Shown piece by piece: positions 12,437-25,319 of a stretch of 64,000 bases of DNA. The notes beneath the pieces were generated by a model, which made no database searches, was not told the origin of the DNA, and saw only the letters and a program-made list of their open reading frames with translations. The DNA comes from Acanthosepion esculentum (Eukaryota > Mollusca > Cephalopoda > Sepiida > Sepiidae): NCBI GenBank assembly GCA_964036315.1, contig OZ038509.1:29032968-29096967 (forward strand), written 5' to 3'. Within the stretch, counting starts at the first letter, position 1; each line of letters opens with the position of its first letter. Both the position numbers and the translations under genes were made by a program.

Positions 12437-15400
12437 ATGGATATGGTATCGATCAGAAAATATTGTTTCTGACAATTTCCAACAGTTTATACAAAGTTTT
12501 ATTGCAAATATTAAGTTTTACAAACTTTTGAAAAATATTGAAATTTCAATGCAAAAGCAAGCAATTCAAGCTACTTTTCAACGTTAAACACGGTAATTTC
12601 AAATTTGAATATGCTGTTTGAAATCATTAGAAAACCAATAAAATTATTGAAAATCGACATGGTATCGATCAGAAAATATTGTTTTTGACAATTTCCAACA
12701 GTTTACACAAAGTTTTATTGCAAATATTAAGTTTTACAAACTTTTGAAAAATATTGAAATTTCAATGCAAAAGCAAGCAATTCAAGCTACTTTTCATCGT
12801 TAAACACGGTAATTTCAAATGTGAATATGCAGTTTGAAATCATTAGAAAACCAATAAAATTATTGAGAATCGATATGGTATCGATCAGAAAATATTGTTT
12901 TTGACAATTTCCAACAGTTTACACAAAGTTTTATTGCAAATATTAAGTTTTACAAACTTTTGAAAAATATTGAATTTTCAATGCAAAAGTAAACATTTCA
13001 AGCTAGTTTTTCAACGTTAAACACGGTAATTTCAAATTTTAATATGCTGTTTGAAATCATTAGAAAAACAATAAAATGATTGAAAATCGATATGGTATCG
13101 ATCAGAAAATATTGTTTTTGACAATTTCCAACAGTTTACACAAAGTTTTATTGCAAATATTAAGTTTTACAAACTTTTGAAAAATATTGAATTTTCAATG
13201 CAAAAGTAAGCATTTCAAGCTAGTTTTTCAACGTTAAACACGGTAATTTCAAATTTGAATATGCTGTATAAATCATTAGAAAAACAATAAAATTATTGAA
13301 AATCGATATGGTATCGATCAGAAAATATTGTTTTTGACAATTTCCAACAGTTTACACAAAGTTTTATTGCAAATATTAAGTTTTACAAACTTTTGAAAAA
13401 TATTGAATTTTCAATGCAAAAGTAAGCATTTCAAGCTAGTTTTTCAACGTTAAACACGGTAATTTCAAATTTGAATATGCTGTTTGAAATCATTAGAAAA
13501 CCAATAAAATTATTGAAAATCGATATGGTATCGATCAGAAAATGTTGTTTTTGACTATTTCCAATAGTTTATACAAAGTTTTATTGCAAATATTAAGTTT
13601 TACAAACTTTTGAAAAATATTGAAATTTCAATGCAAAAGCAAGCAATTCAAGCTACTTTTCAACGTTAAACACGGTAATTTCAAATGCGAATATGCAGTC
13701 TGAAATCATTAGAAAACCAATTAAATTTTTGAAAATCGATATGGTATCGATCAGAAAATATTGTTTTTGACAATTTCCAACAGTTTACACAAAGTTTTAT
13801 TGCAAATATTAAGTTTTACAAACTTTTGAAAAATATTGAATTTTCAATGCAAAAGTAAGCATTTCAAGCTAGTTTTTCAACGTTAAACACGGTAATTTCA
13901 AATTTGAATATGCTGTATAAATCATTAGAAAACCAATAAAATTATTGAAAATCGATATGGTATCGATCAGAAAATATTGTTTTTGACAATTTCCAACAGT
14001 TTACACAAAGTTTTATTGCAAATATTAAGTTTTAGAAACTTTTGAAAAATATTGAATTTTCAATGCAAAAGTAAGCATTTCAAGCTAGTTTTTCAACGTT
14101 AAACACGGTAATTTCAAATTTTAATATGCTGTTTGAAATCATTAGAAAAACAATAAAATTATTGAAAATCGATATGGTATCGATCAGAAAATATTGTTTT
14201 TGACAATTTCCAACAGTTTACACAAAGTTTTATTGCAAATATTAAGTTTTACAAACTTTTGAAAAATATTGAATTTTCAATGCAAAAGTAAGCATTTCAA
14301 GCTAGTTTTTCAACGTTAAACACGGTAGTTTCAAATTTGAATATGCTGTTTGAAATCATTAGAAAACCAATAAAATTATTGAAAATCGATATGGTATCGA
14401 TCAGAAAATATTGTTTTTGAAAATTTCCAACAGTTTTCGCAAAGTTTTATTGCAAATATTATGTTTTACAAACTTTTGAAAATATTGAATTTTCAATGCA
14501 AAAGTAAGCATTTAAAGCTAGTTTTTCAACGTTAAACACGGTAATTTCAAATTTGAATATGCTGTTTGAAATCATTAGAAAACCAATAAAATTATTGAAA
14601 ATCGATATGGTATCGATCAGAAAATATTGTTTTTGACAATTTCCAACAGTTTACACAAAGTTTTATTGCAAATATTAAGTTTTACAAACTTTTGAAAAAT
14701 ATTGAAATTTCAATGCAAAAGCAAGCAATTCAAGCTACTTTTCAACGTTAAACACGGTAATTTGAAATGTGAATATGCAGTTTGAAATCATTAGAAAACC
14801 AATAAAATTATTGAAAATCGATATGGTATCGATCAGAAAATATTGTTTTTGACAATTTCCAACAGTTTACACAAAGTTTTATTGCAAATATTAAGTTTTA
14901 CAAACTTTTGAAAAATATTGAATTTTCAATGCAAAAGTAAGCATTTCAAGCTAGTTTTTCAACGTTAAACACGGTAATTTCAAATTTGAATATACCCTTG
15001 GAAATCATTAGAAAACCAATAAAATTATTGAAAATCGATATGGTATCGATCAGAAAATATTGTTTTTGACTATTTCCAACAGTTTACACAAAGTTTTATT
15101 GCAAATATTAAGTTTTACAAAGTTTTGAAAAATATTGAAATTTCAATGCAAAAGTAAGCGTTTCAAGCTAGTTTTTCAACGTTAAACACGATAATTTCAA
15201 ATTTGAATATGCTGTTTGAAATCATTAGAAAACCAATAAAATTATTGAAAATGGATATGGTATCGATCAGAAAATATTGTTTCTGACAATTTCCAACAGT
15301 TTATACAAAGTTTTATTGCAAATATTAAGTTTTACAAACTTTTGAAAAATATTGAATTTTCAATGCAAAAGCAAGCAAATCAAGCTACTTTTCAAGTTAA

Positions 15401-15984
15401 ACACGGTAATTTCAAATTTGAATATGTTGTTTGAAATCATTAGAAAACCAATAAAATTATTGAAAATCGATATGGTATCGATCAGAAAATATTGTTTTTG
15501 ACAATTTCCAACAGTTTACACAAAGTTTTATTGCAAATATTAAGTTTTACAAAGTTTTGGAAAATATTGAAATTTCAATGCAAAAGTAAGCATTTCCAGC
15601 TAGTTTTTCAACGTTAAACACGGTAGTTTAAAATTTGAATATGCTGTTTGAAATCATTAGAAAACCAATAAAATTATTGAAAATCGATATGGTATCGATC
15701 AGAAAATATTGTTTTTGACAATTTACAACAGTTTTCGCAAAGTTTTATTGCAAATATTAAGTTTTACAAACATTTGAAGATATTGAATTTTCAATGCAAA
15801 AGTAAGCATTTCAAGCTAGTTTTTCAACGTTAAACACGGTAATTTCACATTTGAATATGCTGTTTGAAATCATTAGAAAACCAATAAAATTATTGAAAAT
15901 CGATATGGTATCGATCAGAAAATATTGTTTTTGACAATTTCCAACAGTTTACACAAAGTTTTATTGCAAATATTAAGTTTTACA
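12437..15984 (+). repeat. Mosaic satellite segment with a partial copy of the trimer block
   Basis: The AAAATGTTG marker at 13539 and ATGCGAATATG at 13685 sit 12,558 bp from their counterparts at 981 and 1127. The flanking order of CTGTATAAATC and TTTTAATATGC monomers is rearranged relative to the left end of the window. Near 14990-15300 the TATACCC, CACGATAATTT, GGATATGG and TTTCTGAC order reappears. No gene is present. Confidence 0.75.
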
Positions 15985-17282
15985 AACTTTTGAAAAATAT
16001 TGAATTTTCAATGCAAAAGTAAGCATTTCAAGCTAGTTTTTCAACGTTAAACACGGTAATTTCAAATTTGAATATGCTGTTTGAAATCATTAGAAAACCA
16101 ATAAAATTATTGAAAATCGATATGGTATCGATCAGAAAATGTTGTTTTTGACTATTTCCAATAGTTTATACAAAGTTTTATTGCAAATATTAAGTTTTAC
16201 AAACTTTTGAAAAATATTGAAATTTCAATGCAAAAGCAAGCAATTCAAGCTACTTTTCAACGTTAAACACGGTAATTTCAAATGCGAATATGCAGTCTGA
16301 AATCATTAGAAAACCAATTAAATTTTTGAAAATCGATATGGTATCGATCAGAAAATATTGTTTTTGACAATTTCCAACAGTTTACACAAAGTTTTATTGC
16401 AAATATTAAGTTTTACAAACTTTTGAAAAATATTGAATTTTCAATGCAAAAGTAAGCATTTCAAGCTAGTTTTTCAACGTTAAACACGGTAATTTCAAAT
16501 TTGAATATGCTGTATAAATCATTAGAAAAACAATAAAATTATTGAAAATCGATATGGTATCGATCAGAAAATATTGTTTTTGACAATTTCCAACAGTTTA
16601 CACAAAGTTTTATTGCAAATATTAAGTTTTACAAACTTTTGAAAAATATTGAATTTTCAATGCAAAAGTAAGCATTTCAAGCTAGTTTTTCAACGTTAAA
16701 CACGGTAATTTCAAATTTGAATATGCTGTTTGAAATCATTAGAAAACCAATAAAATTATTGAAAATCGATATGGTATCGATCAGAAAATGTTGTTTTTGA
16801 CTATTTCCAATAGTTTATACAAAGTTTTATTGCAAATATTAAGTTTTACAAACTTTTGAAAAATATTGAAATTTCAATGCAAAAGCAAGCAATTCAAGCT
16901 ACTTTTCAACGTTAAACACGGTAATTTCAAATGCTAATATGCAGTCTGAAATCATTAGAAAACCAATTAAATTTTTGAAAATCGATATGGTATCGATCAG
17001 AAAATATTGTTTTTGACAATTTCCAACAGTTTACACAAAGTTTTATTGCAAATATTAAGTTTTACAAACTTTTGAAAAATATTGAATTTTCAATGCAAAA
17101 GTAAGCATTTCAAGCTAGTTTTTCAACGTTAAACACGGTAATTTCAAATTTGAATATGCTGTATAAATCATTAGAAAACCAATAAAATTATTGAAAATCG
17201 ATATGGTATCGATCAGAAAATATTGTTTTTGACAATTTCCAACAGTTTACACAAAGTTTTATTGCAAATATTAAGTTTTACA
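15985..17282 (+). repeat. Second copy of the 649-bp trimer pair
   Basis: Markers match 723-2020 at a constant offset of 15,155 bp: AAAATGTTG at 16136 and 16785, ATGCGAATATG at 16282, ATGCTAATATG at 16931. The match is lost near 17,310-17,360. From 16871 this segment is also the start of the 4329-bp-offset duplication. Confidence 0.8.
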
Positions 17283-20200
17283 AACTTTTGAAAAATATTG
17301 AATTTTCAATGCAAAAGTAAGCATTTCAAGCTAGTTTTTCAACGTTAAACACGGTAGTTTCAAATTTGAATATGCTGTTTGAAATCATTAGAAAACCAAT
17401 AAAATTATTGAAAATCGATATGGTATCGATCAGAAAATATTGTTTTTGACAATGTCCAACAGTTTACACAAAGTTTTATTGCAAATATTATGTTTTACAA
17501 ACTTTTGAAAAATATTGAAATTTCAATGCAAAAGCAAGCAATTCAAGCTACTTTTCAACGTTAAACACGGTAATTTGAAATGTGAATATGCAGTTTGAAA
17601 TCATTAGAAAACCAATAAAATTATTGAAAATCGATATGGTATCGATCAGAAAATATTGTTTTTGACAATTTCCAACAGTTTTCGCAAAGTTTTATTGCAA
17701 ATATTAAGTTTTACAAACTTTTGAAAATATTGAATTTTCAATGCAAAAGTAAGCATTTCAAGCTAGTTTTTCAACGTTAAACACGGTAATTTCAAATTTG
17801 AATATACCCTTTGAAATCATTAGAAAACCAATAAAATTATTGAAAATCGATATGGTATCGATCAGAAAATATTGTTTTTGACTATTTCCAACAGTTTACA
17901 CAAAGTTTTATTGCAAATATTAAGTTTTACAAAGTTTTGAAAAATATTGAAATTTCAATGCAAAAGTAAGCATTTCAAGCTAGTTTTTCAACGTTAAACA
18001 CGATAATTTCAAATTTGAATATGCTGTTTGAAATCATTAGAAAACCAATAAAATTATTGAAAATGGATATGGTATCGATCAGAAAATATTGTTTCTGACA
18101 ATTTCCAACAGTTTACACAAAGTTTTATTGCAAATATTAAGTTTTACAAACTTTTGAAAAATATTGAATTTTCAATGCAAAAGTAAGCATTTCAAGCTAG
18201 TTTTTCAACGTTAAACACGGTAATTTCAAATTTGAATATGCTGTTTGAAATCATTAGAAAACCAATAAAATTATTGAAAATCGATATGGTATCGATCAGA
18301 AAATATTGTTTCTGACAATTTCCAACAGTTTATACAAAGTTTTATTGCAAATATTAAGTTTTACAAATTTTTGCAAAATATTGAATTTTCAATGCAAAAG
18401 CAAGCAATTCAAGCTACTTTTCAAGTTAAACACGGTAATTTCAAATTTGAATATGCTGTTTGAAATCATTAGAAAACCAATAAAATTATTGAAAATCGAT
18501 ATGGTATCGATCAGAAAATATTGTTTTTGACAATTTCCAACAGTTTACACAAAGTTTTATTGCAAATATTAAGTTTTACAAAGTTTTGGAAAATATTGAA
18601 ATTTGAATGCAAAAGTAAGCATTTCAAGCTAGTTTTTCAACGTTAAACACGGTAATTTCAAATTTGAATATGCTGTTTGAAATCATTAGAAAACCAATAA
18701 AATTATTGAAAATCGATATGGTATCGATCAGAAAATATTGTTATTGACAATTTCCAACAGTTTATACAAAGTTTTATTGCAAATATTAAGTTTTACAAAC
18801 TTTTGGAAAATATTGAAATTTGAATGCAAAAGTAAGCATTTCAAGCTAGTTTTTCAACGTTAAACACGGTAATTTCAAATTTGAATATGCTGTTTGAAAT
18901 CATTAGAAAACCAATAAAATTATTGAAAATCGATATGGTATCGATCAGAAAATATTGTTTTTGACAATTTCCAACAGTTTATACAAAGTTTTATTGCAAA
19001 TATTAAGTTTTACAAACTTTTGAAAAATATTGAAATTTCAATGCAAAAGTAAGCATTTCAAGCTAGTTTTTCAACGTTAAACACGGTAATTTCAAATTTG
19101 AATATGCTGTTTGAAATCATTAGAAAACCAATAAAATTATTGAAAATCGATATGGTATCGATCAGAAAATATTGTTTTTGACAATTTCCAACAGTTTATA
19201 AAAAGTTTTATTGCAAATATTAAGTTTTAGAAACTTTTGAAAAATATTGAAATTTCAATGCAAAAGCAAGCAATTCAAGCTACTTTTCAACGTTAACCAC
19301 GGTAATTTCAAATGTGAATATGCAGTTTGAAATCATTAGAAAACCAATAAAATTATTGAGAATCGATATGGTATCGATCAGAAAATATTGTTTTTGACAA
19401 TTTCCAACAGTTTACACAAAGTTTTATTGCAAATATTAAGTTTTACAAAGTTTTGAAAAATATTGAAATTTCAATTCAAAAGTAAGCATTTCAAGCTAGT
19501 TTTTCAACGTTAAACACGGTAGTTTCAAATTTGAATATGCTGTTTGAAATCATTAGAAAACCAATAAAATTATTGAAAATCGATATGGTATCGATCAGAA
19601 AATATTGTTTTTGACAATTTCCAACAGTTTTCGCAAAGTTTTATTGCAAATATTAAGTTTTACAAAGTTTTGAAAAATATTGAAATTTCAATGCAAAAGT
19701 AAGCATTTCAAGCTAGTTTTTCAACGTTAAACACGATAATTTCAAATTTGAATATGCTGTTTGAAATCATTAGAAAACCAATAAAATTATTGAAAATGGA
19801 TATGGTATCGATCAGAAAATATTGTTTCTGACAATTTCCAACAGTTTACACAAAGTTTTATTGCAAATATTAAGTTTTACAAACTTTTGAAAAATATTGA
19901 ATTTTCAATGCAAATGTAAGCATTTCAAGCTAGTTTTTCAACGTTAAACACGGTAATTTCAAATTTGAATATGCTGTTTGAAATCATTAGAAAACCAATA
20001 AAATTATTGAAAATCGATATGGTATCGATCAGAAAATATTGTTTCTGACAATTTCCAACAGTTTATACAAAGTTTTATTGCAAATATTAAGTTTTACAAA
20101 CTTTTGCAAAATATTGAAATTTCAATGCAAAAGCAAGCAATTCAAGCTACTTTTCATCGTTAAACACGGTAATTTCAAATGTGAATATGCAGTTTGAAAT

Positions 20201-20990
20201 CATTAGAAAACCAATAAAATTATTGAGAATCGATATGGTATCGATCAGAAAATATTGTTTTTGACAATTTCCAACAGTTTACACAAAGTTTTATTGAAAA
20301 TATTAAGTTTTACAAACTTTTGAAAAATATTGAATTTTCAATGCAAAAGCAAGCAATTCAAGCTACTTTTCAAGTTAAACACGGTAATTTCAAAGTTGAA
20401 TATGCTGTTTGAAATCATTAGAAAACCAATAAAATTATTGAAAATCGATATGGTATCGATCAGAAAATATTGTTTTTGACAATTTCCAACAGTTTACACA
20501 AAGTTTTATTGCAAATATTAAGTTTTACAAACTTTTGGAAAATATTGAAATTTGAATGCAAAAGTAAGCATTTCAAGCTAGTTTTTCAACGTTAAACACG
20601 GTAATTTCAAATTTGAATATGCTGTTTGAAATCATTAGAAAACCAATAAAATTATTGAAAATCGATATGGTATCGATCAGAAAATATTGTTTCTGACAAT
20701 TTCCAACAGTTTATACAAAGTTTTATTGCAAATATTAAGTTTTACAAACTTTTGCAAAATATTGAAATTTCAATGCAAAAGCAAACAATTCAAGCTACTT
20801 TTCATCGTTAAACACGGTAATTTCAAATGTGAATATGCAGTTTGAAATCATTAGAAAACCAATAAAATTATTGAGAATCGATATGGTATCGATCAGAAAA
20901 TATTGTTTTTGACAATTTCCAACAGTTTACACAGCGTTTTATTGCAAATATTAAGTTTTACAAAGTTTTGAAAAATATTGAAATTTCAAT
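16871..20990 (+). repeat. Large duplicated block, copy 1 (about 19 monomers, 4.12 kb)
   Basis: Near-identical to 21200-25319 at an offset of 4329 bp. Shared rare markers include ATGCTAATATG (16931 and 21260), the TATACCC/CACGATAATTT/GGATATGG series, TTGTTATTGAC (near 18740 and 23069), TTTATAAAAAG with TTTTAGAAAC (19200 and 23529), CAAATGTAAGC (near 19912 and 24241), TTATTGAAAATATT, and ACACAGCG (near 20931 and 25260). The limits are where alleles stop agreeing. Confidence 0.88.
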
Positions 20991-21199
20991 GCAAAAGTAA
21001 GCATTTCAAGCTAGTTTTTCAACGTTAAACACGGTAATTTCAAATTTGAATATGCTGTTTGAAATCATTAGAAAACCAATAAAATTATTGAAAATCGATA
21101 TGGTATCGATCAGAAAATATTGTTTCTGACAATTTCCAACAGTTTATACAAAGTTTTATTGCAAATATTAAGTTTTACAAATTTTTGCAAAATATTGAA

Positions 21200-24100
21200 T
21201 TTTCAATGCAAAAGCAAGCAATTCAAGCTACTTTTCAACGTTAAACACGGTAATTTCAAATGCTAATATGCAGTCTGAAATCATTAGAAAACCAATTAAA
21301 TTTTTGAAAATCGATATGGTATCGATCAGAAAATATTGTTTTTGACAATTTCCAACAGTTTACACAAAGTTTTATTGCAAATATTAAGTTTTACAAACTT
21401 TTGAAAAATATTGAATTTTCAATGCAAAAGTAAGCATTTCAAGCTAGTTTTTCAACGTTAAACACGGTAATTTCAAATTTGAATATGCTGTATAAATCAT
21501 TAGAAAACCAATAAAATTATTGAAAATCGATATGGTATCGATCAGAAAATATTGTTTTTGACAATTTCCAACAGTTTACACAAAGTTTTATTGCAAATAT
21601 TAAGTTTTACAAACTTTTGAAAAATATTGAATTTTCAATGCAAAAGTAAGCATTTCAAGCTAGTTTTTCAACGTTAAACACGGTAGTTTCAAATTTGAAT
21701 ATGCTGTTTGAAATCATTAGAAAACCAATAAAATTATTGAAAATCGATATGGTATCGATCAGAAAATATTGTTTTTGACAATGTCCAACAGTTTACACAA
21801 AGTTTTATTGCAAATATTATGTTTTACAAACTTTTGAAAAATATTGAAATTTCAATGCAAAAGCAAGCAATTCAAGCTACTTTTCAACGTTAAACACGGT
21901 AATTTGAAATGTGAATATGCAGTTTGAAATCATTAGAAAACCAATAAAATTATTGAAAATCGATATGGTATCGATCAGAAAATATTGTTTTTGACAATTT
22001 CCAACAGTTTTCGCAAAGTTTTATTGCAAATATTAAGTTTTACAAACTTTTGAAAATATTGAATTTTCAATGCAAAAGTAAGCATTTCAAGCTAGTTTTT
22101 CAACGTTAAACACGGTAATTTCAAATTTGAATATACCCTTTGAAATCATTAGAAAACCAATAAAATTATTGAAAATCGATATGGTATCGATCAGAAAATA
22201 TTGTTTTTGACTATTTCCAACAGTTTACACAAAGTTTTATTGCAAATATTAAGTTTTACAAAGTTTTGAAAAATATTGAAATTTCAATGCAAAAGTAAGC
22301 ATTTCAAGCTAGTTTTTCAACGTTAAACACGATAATTTCAAATTTGAATATGCTGTTTGAAATCATTAGAAAACCAATAAAATTATTGAAAATGGATATG
22401 GTATCGATCAGAAAATATTGTTTCTGACAATTTCCAACAGTTTACACAAAGTTTTATTGCAAATATTAAGTTTTACAAACTTTTGAAAAATATTGAATTT
22501 TCAATGCAAAAGTAAGCATTTCAAGCTAGTTTTTCAACGTTAAACACGGTAATTTCAAATTTGAATATGCTGTTTGAAATCATTAGAAAACCAATAAAAT
22601 TATTGAAAATCGATATGGTATCGATCAGAAAATATTGTTTCTGACAATTTCCAACAGTTTATACAAAGTTTTATTGCAAATATTAAGTTTTACAAATTTT
22701 TGCAAAATATTGAATTTTCAATGCAAAAGCAAGCAATTCAAGCTACTTTTCAAGTTAAACACGGTAATTTCAAATTTGAATATGCTGTTTGAAATCATTA
22801 GAAAACCAATAAAATTATTGAAAATCGATATGGTATCGATCAGAAAATATTGTTTTTGACAATTTCCAACAGTTTACACAAAGTTTTATTGCAAATATTA
22901 AGTTTTACAAAGTTTTGGAAAATATTGAAATTTGAATGCAAAAGTAAGCATTTCAAGCTAGTTTTTCAACGTTAAACACGGTAATTTCAAATTTGAATAT
23001 GCTGTTTGAAATCATTAGAAAACCAATAAAATTATTGAAAATCGATATGGTATCGATCAGAAAATATTGTTATTGACAATTTCCAACAGTTTATACAAAG
23101 TTTTATTGCAAATATTAAGTTTTACAAACTTTTGGAAAATATTGAAATTTGAATGCAAAAGTAAGCATTTCAAGCTAGTTTTTCAACGTTAAACACGGTA
23201 ATTTCAAATTTGAATATGCTGTTTGAAATCATTAGAAAACCAATAAAATTATTGAAAATCGATATGGTATCGATCAGAAAATATTGTTTTTGACAATTTC
23301 CAACAGTTTATACAAAGTTTTATTGCAAATATTAAGTTTTACAAACTTTTGAAAAATATTGAAATTTCAATGCAAAAGTAAGCATTTCAAGCTAGTTTTT
23401 CAACGTTAAACACGGTAATTTCAAATTTGAATATGCTGTTTGAAATCATTAGAAAACCAATAAAATTATTGAAAATCGATATGGTATCGATCAGAAAATA
23501 TTGTTTTTGACAATTTCCAACAGTTTATAAAAAGTTTTATTGCAAATATTAAGTTTTAGAAACTTTTGAAAAATATTGAAATTTCAATGCAAAAGCAAGC
23601 AATTCAAGCTACTTTTCAACGTTAACCACGGTAATTTCAAATGTGAATATGCAGTTTGAAATCATTAGAAAACCAATAAAATTATTGAGAATCGATATGG
23701 TATCGATCAGAAAATATTGTTTTTGACAATTTCCAACAGTTTACACAAAGTTTTATTGCAAATATTAAGTTTTACAAAGTTTTGAAAAATATTGAAATTT
23801 CAATTCAAAAGTAAGCATTTCAAGCTAGTTTTTCAACGTTAAACACGGTAGTTTCAAATTTGAATATGCTGTTTGAAATCATTAGAAAACCAATAAAATT
23901 ATTGAAAATCGATATGGTATCGATCAGAAAATATTGTTTTTGACAATTTCCAACAGTTTTCGCAAAGTTTTATTGCAAATATTAAGTTTTACAAAGTTTT
24001 GAAAAATATTGAAATTTCAATGCAAAAGTAAGCATTTCAAGCTAGTTTTTCAACGTTAAACACGATAATTTCAAATTTGAATATGCTGTTTGAAATCATT

Positions 24101-25319
24101 AGAAAACCAATAAAATTATTGAAAATGGATATGGTATCGATCAGAAAATATTGTTTCTGACAATTTCCAACAGTTTACACAAAGTTTTATTGCAAATATT
24201 AAGTTTTACAAACTTTTGAAAAATATTGAATTTTCAATGCAAATGTAAGCATTTCAAGCTAGTTTTTCAACGTTAAACACGGTAATTTCAAATTTGAATA
24301 TGCTGTTTGAAATCATTAGAAAACCAATAAAATTATTGAAAATCGATATGGTATCGATCAGAAAATATTGTTTCTGACAATTTCCAACAGTTTATACAAA
24401 GTTTTATTGCAAATATTAAGTTTTACAAACTTTTGCAAAATATTGAAATTTCAATGCAAAAGCAAGCAATTCAAGCTACTTTTCATCGTTAAACACGGTA
24501 ATTTCAAATGTGAATATGCAGTTTGAAATCATTAGAAAACCAATAAAATTATTGAGAATCGATATGGTATCGATCAGAAAATATTGTTTTTGACAATTTC
24601 CAACAGTTTACACAAAGTTTTATTGAAAATATTAAGTTTTACAAACTTTTGAAAAATATTGAATTTTCAATGCAAAAGCAAGCAATTCAAGCTACTTTTC
24701 AAGTTAAACACGGTAATTTCAAAGTTGAATATGCTGTTTGAAATCATTAGAAAACCAATAAAATTATTGAAAATCGATATGGTATCGATCAGAAAATATT
24801 GTTTTTGACAATTTCCAACAGTTTACACAAAGTTTTATTGCAAATATTAAGTTTTACAAACTTTTGGAAAATATTGAAATTTGAATGCAAAAGTAAGCAT
24901 TTCAAGCTAGTTTTTCAACGTTAAACACGGTAATTTCAAATTTGAATATGCTGTTTGAAATCATTAGAAAACCAATAAAATTATTGAAAATCGATATGGT
25001 ATCGATCAGAAAATATTGTTTCTGACAATTTCCAACAGTTTATACAAAGTTTTATTGCAAATATTAAGTTTTACAAACTTTTGCAAAATATTGAAATTTC
25101 AATGCAAAAGCAAACAATTCAAGCTACTTTTCATCGTTAAACACGGTAATTTCAAATGTGAATATGCAGTTTGAAATCATTAGAAAACCAATAAAATTAT
25201 TGAGAATCGATATGGTATCGATCAGAAAATATTGTTTTTGACAATTTCCAACAGTTTACACAGCGTTTTATTGCAAATATTAAGTTTTACAAAGTTTTGA
25301 AAAATATTGAAATTTCAAT
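21200..25319 (+). repeat. Large duplicated block, copy 2 (about 19 monomers, 4.12 kb)
   Basis: Copy 2 of the block at 16871-20990. About 210 bp, one monomer of non-matching alleles, separates the two copies. The copies end at AATGCAAAAG (20990) against AATTCAAAAG (25320). Their near-identity means the event is young compared with the divergence between neighbouring monomers. Confidence 0.88.
21959..22174 (+). repeat. Representative type C monomer (TTTTCGC variant, 216 bp)
   Basis: In this class the CAGTTTACACAAAG segment reads CAGTTTTCGCAAAG. The following GAAAAATATTG has usually lost one A, giving GAAAATATTG. The deletion lengthens a local inverted repeat to 8-bp arms (TTGAAAAT and ATTTTCAA around ATTGA). 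In this copy the class also carries TATACCC in place of TATGCTG. The TTTTCGC and deletion pair recurs, for example near 2752, 4486, 5773, 9241, 17691, 31320, 58203, 59719 and 61233. Copies near 19630, 23959 and 38694 have TTTTCGC without the deletion, so the two changes can be separated. Confidence 0.85.
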
